A program made the translations under genes and the position numbers. From Candidatus Omnitrophota bacterium (GTDB lineage: Bacteria; Omnitrophota; Gorgyraeia; B26-G9), in the NCBI GenBank assembly GCA_018399295.1, contig JAGYOO010000122.1:1-5220 (forward strand): a stretch of 5,220 bases of DNA, in the 5' to 3' direction. The notes below the pieces were generated by a model that saw nothing but the letters and a program-made list of their open reading frames with translations, was not told where the DNA came from and did not search any database. Position 1 is the stretch's first letter, and each line of letters begins with the position of its first letter. This document shows positions 4,426 to 5,220 of this stretch, in pieces.

Positions 4426-5220
4426 TTAACTAAAGACCAACCCGAAAATCATCCCGCTCATAGTTGACATCACGACTACCAGTAACACATAGACCAATGT
4501 CTTCTTCGTCCCCAGGAACCGCCGGATCACCAGCATGTTCGGCAGGCTCAGCGCCGGGCCGGCTAAAAGCAGGGCCAGGGCCGGACCTTTTCCCATGCCC
4601 GAACCGATCAGCCCCTGCAATATCGGCACCTCAGTCAATGTGGCAAAGTACATAAACGCGCCGACGATTGAAGAGAAAAAGTTAGCGCTAAGGGAATTCC
4701 CGCCTACCGCCCGGGCGATTATAGCCGAAGGAACCAACCCTTCGTGCCCCGGCCGCCCCAGAAGAAATCCAGAGATCAAAACCCCTCCCAAAAGCAGCGG
4801 AAAGATCTGCTTGACAAATCCCCAAGAGGCCAGAGTCCATTCTTTTAACTCCTCGCGGCTGAACCACCTCCAGAGAATAAACACCAGCATCAGCGAGAAA
4901 AAACCAGCGATGAACCATTTCATATTAAATATCAGCAGCCATAATCCGACCGCGTTTTCCGGACAGCCCCAGTTCGCGAAAACCAGGATTCCCACAAGCG
5001 ACAGAAAATACAGGGCGGTTTTCCAAAGCGGTCGTTCATTATCTTCGCTTCCAACTAAAAATTCTCCCGTTGCCTGCCGGTTTCTCTCTTCCTTCAAAAA
5101 TATAAAATGCATCAGCAGCCCGATTACCACGCTGAACAGAATCGCCCCGACCGCGCGGGCCAGGCCCAGCTGCCAGCCCAGAACCGCGGCTTGTTTCTGC
5201 AGATAGCGGACTTCCTTCAA
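4426..5220 (-). CDS. ArsP_1 (DUF318) family permease, N-terminal part missing
   Basis: The 264 codons visible are the C-terminal part of a polytopic inner-membrane permease. The gene runs off the window at 5220. A TTG happens to sit at the edge, but full-length members (about 300-430 residues, around eight helices) have an additional N-terminal half, so this is probably not the start. Visible segments, in visible-residue numbering: helices at about 18-43, 66-83, 91-118, 133-155, 178-195, 210-235 and 241-263; a polar loop at 44-65; and the conserved core with GGNSLSANFF (173-182), FATLTEVPI (192-200), GSGMGKGPALALLL (206-219) and GPALSLPNML (221-230). The family includes ArsP, an exporter of trivalent organoarsenicals in Campylobacter. 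Being first of the visible ars genes supports an arsenical or other thiol-reactive metalloid substrate, but the exact substrate is inferred. Its TAA shares a base with the next possible ATG (TAATG). Confidence 0.85.
   Translation of the reverse strand: MKEVRYLQKQAAVLGWQLGLARAVGAILFSVVIGLLMHFIFLKEERNRQATGEFLVGSEDNERPLWKTALYFLSLVGILVFANWGCPENAVGLWLLIFNMKWFIAGFFSLMLVFILWRWFSREELKEWTLASWGFVKQIFPLLLGGVLISGFLLGRPGHEGLVPSAIIARAVGGNSLSANFFSSIVGAFMYFATLTEVPILQGLIGSGMGKGPALALLLAGPALSLPNMLVIRRFLGTKKTLVYVLLVVVMSTMSGMIFGLVFS

Noticed and set aside
4535..5206. Long plus-strand open frame (223 codons)
   Set aside because: It is antisense to the permease, low in domain-like pattern and rich in S, P and R, as expected of a shadow frame.

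Overview
The window reads as an arsenic-detoxification operon on the minus strand, followed downstream by a separate minus-strand metF gene and a short repeat-rich non-coding stretch. Base composition is roughly balanced. The gene set (ACR3 exporter, three-cysteine arsenate reductase, small CPKC thioredoxin, exported thioredoxin, CcdA/ArsG-like membrane protein, ArsP_1-type permease) is typical of anaerobic or metal-exposed bacteria. The exported thioredoxin shows a cell with an extracytoplasmic compartment. I cannot assign a phylum; an uncultivated Gram-negative anaerobe is only an inference.

Layout, in transcription order (right to left). At 5220-4426 is the 3' part of an ArsP_1 (DUF318) permease cut by the window edge. 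At 4348-4115 is a 77-residue CPKC thioredoxin (an in-frame extension to 4426 is possible). At 4103-3651 is a signal-anchored CIPC thioredoxin. At 3648-2953 is a six-helix CcdA-like protein of the ArsG type. At 2937-1846 is ACR3, and at 1833-1399 is ArsC. All gaps are about 15 bases or less if the longer starts are allowed, and there is no promoter-like break, so this is one transcription unit. Its promoter and any ArsR regulator must lie beyond 5220. A 211-base gap (1188-1398) carries a plausible sigma70-type promoter for metF (1187-300). The last 299 bases hold two 49-base tandem hairpin repeats, an 8-base ATGAGCTT-type repeat array that runs into the metF stop codon, and possibly the end of a plus-strand gene (2-136).

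How the genes may work together: ArsC reduces arsenate to arsenite using a thioredoxin-type thiol donor, and ACR3 exports the arsenite. The permease and the ArsG-like protein probably widen the range to organic or otherwise thiol-bound arsenicals. The two thioredoxin-fold proteins and the CcdA-like protein could form a dithiol relay across the inner membrane. The relay idea is inference; the family assignments rest on clear motifs. Two points deserve most attention: a run of eight G at the exported-thioredoxin/ArsG junction that would fuse the two proteins by a -1 frameshift, and the alternative start of the small thioredoxin.
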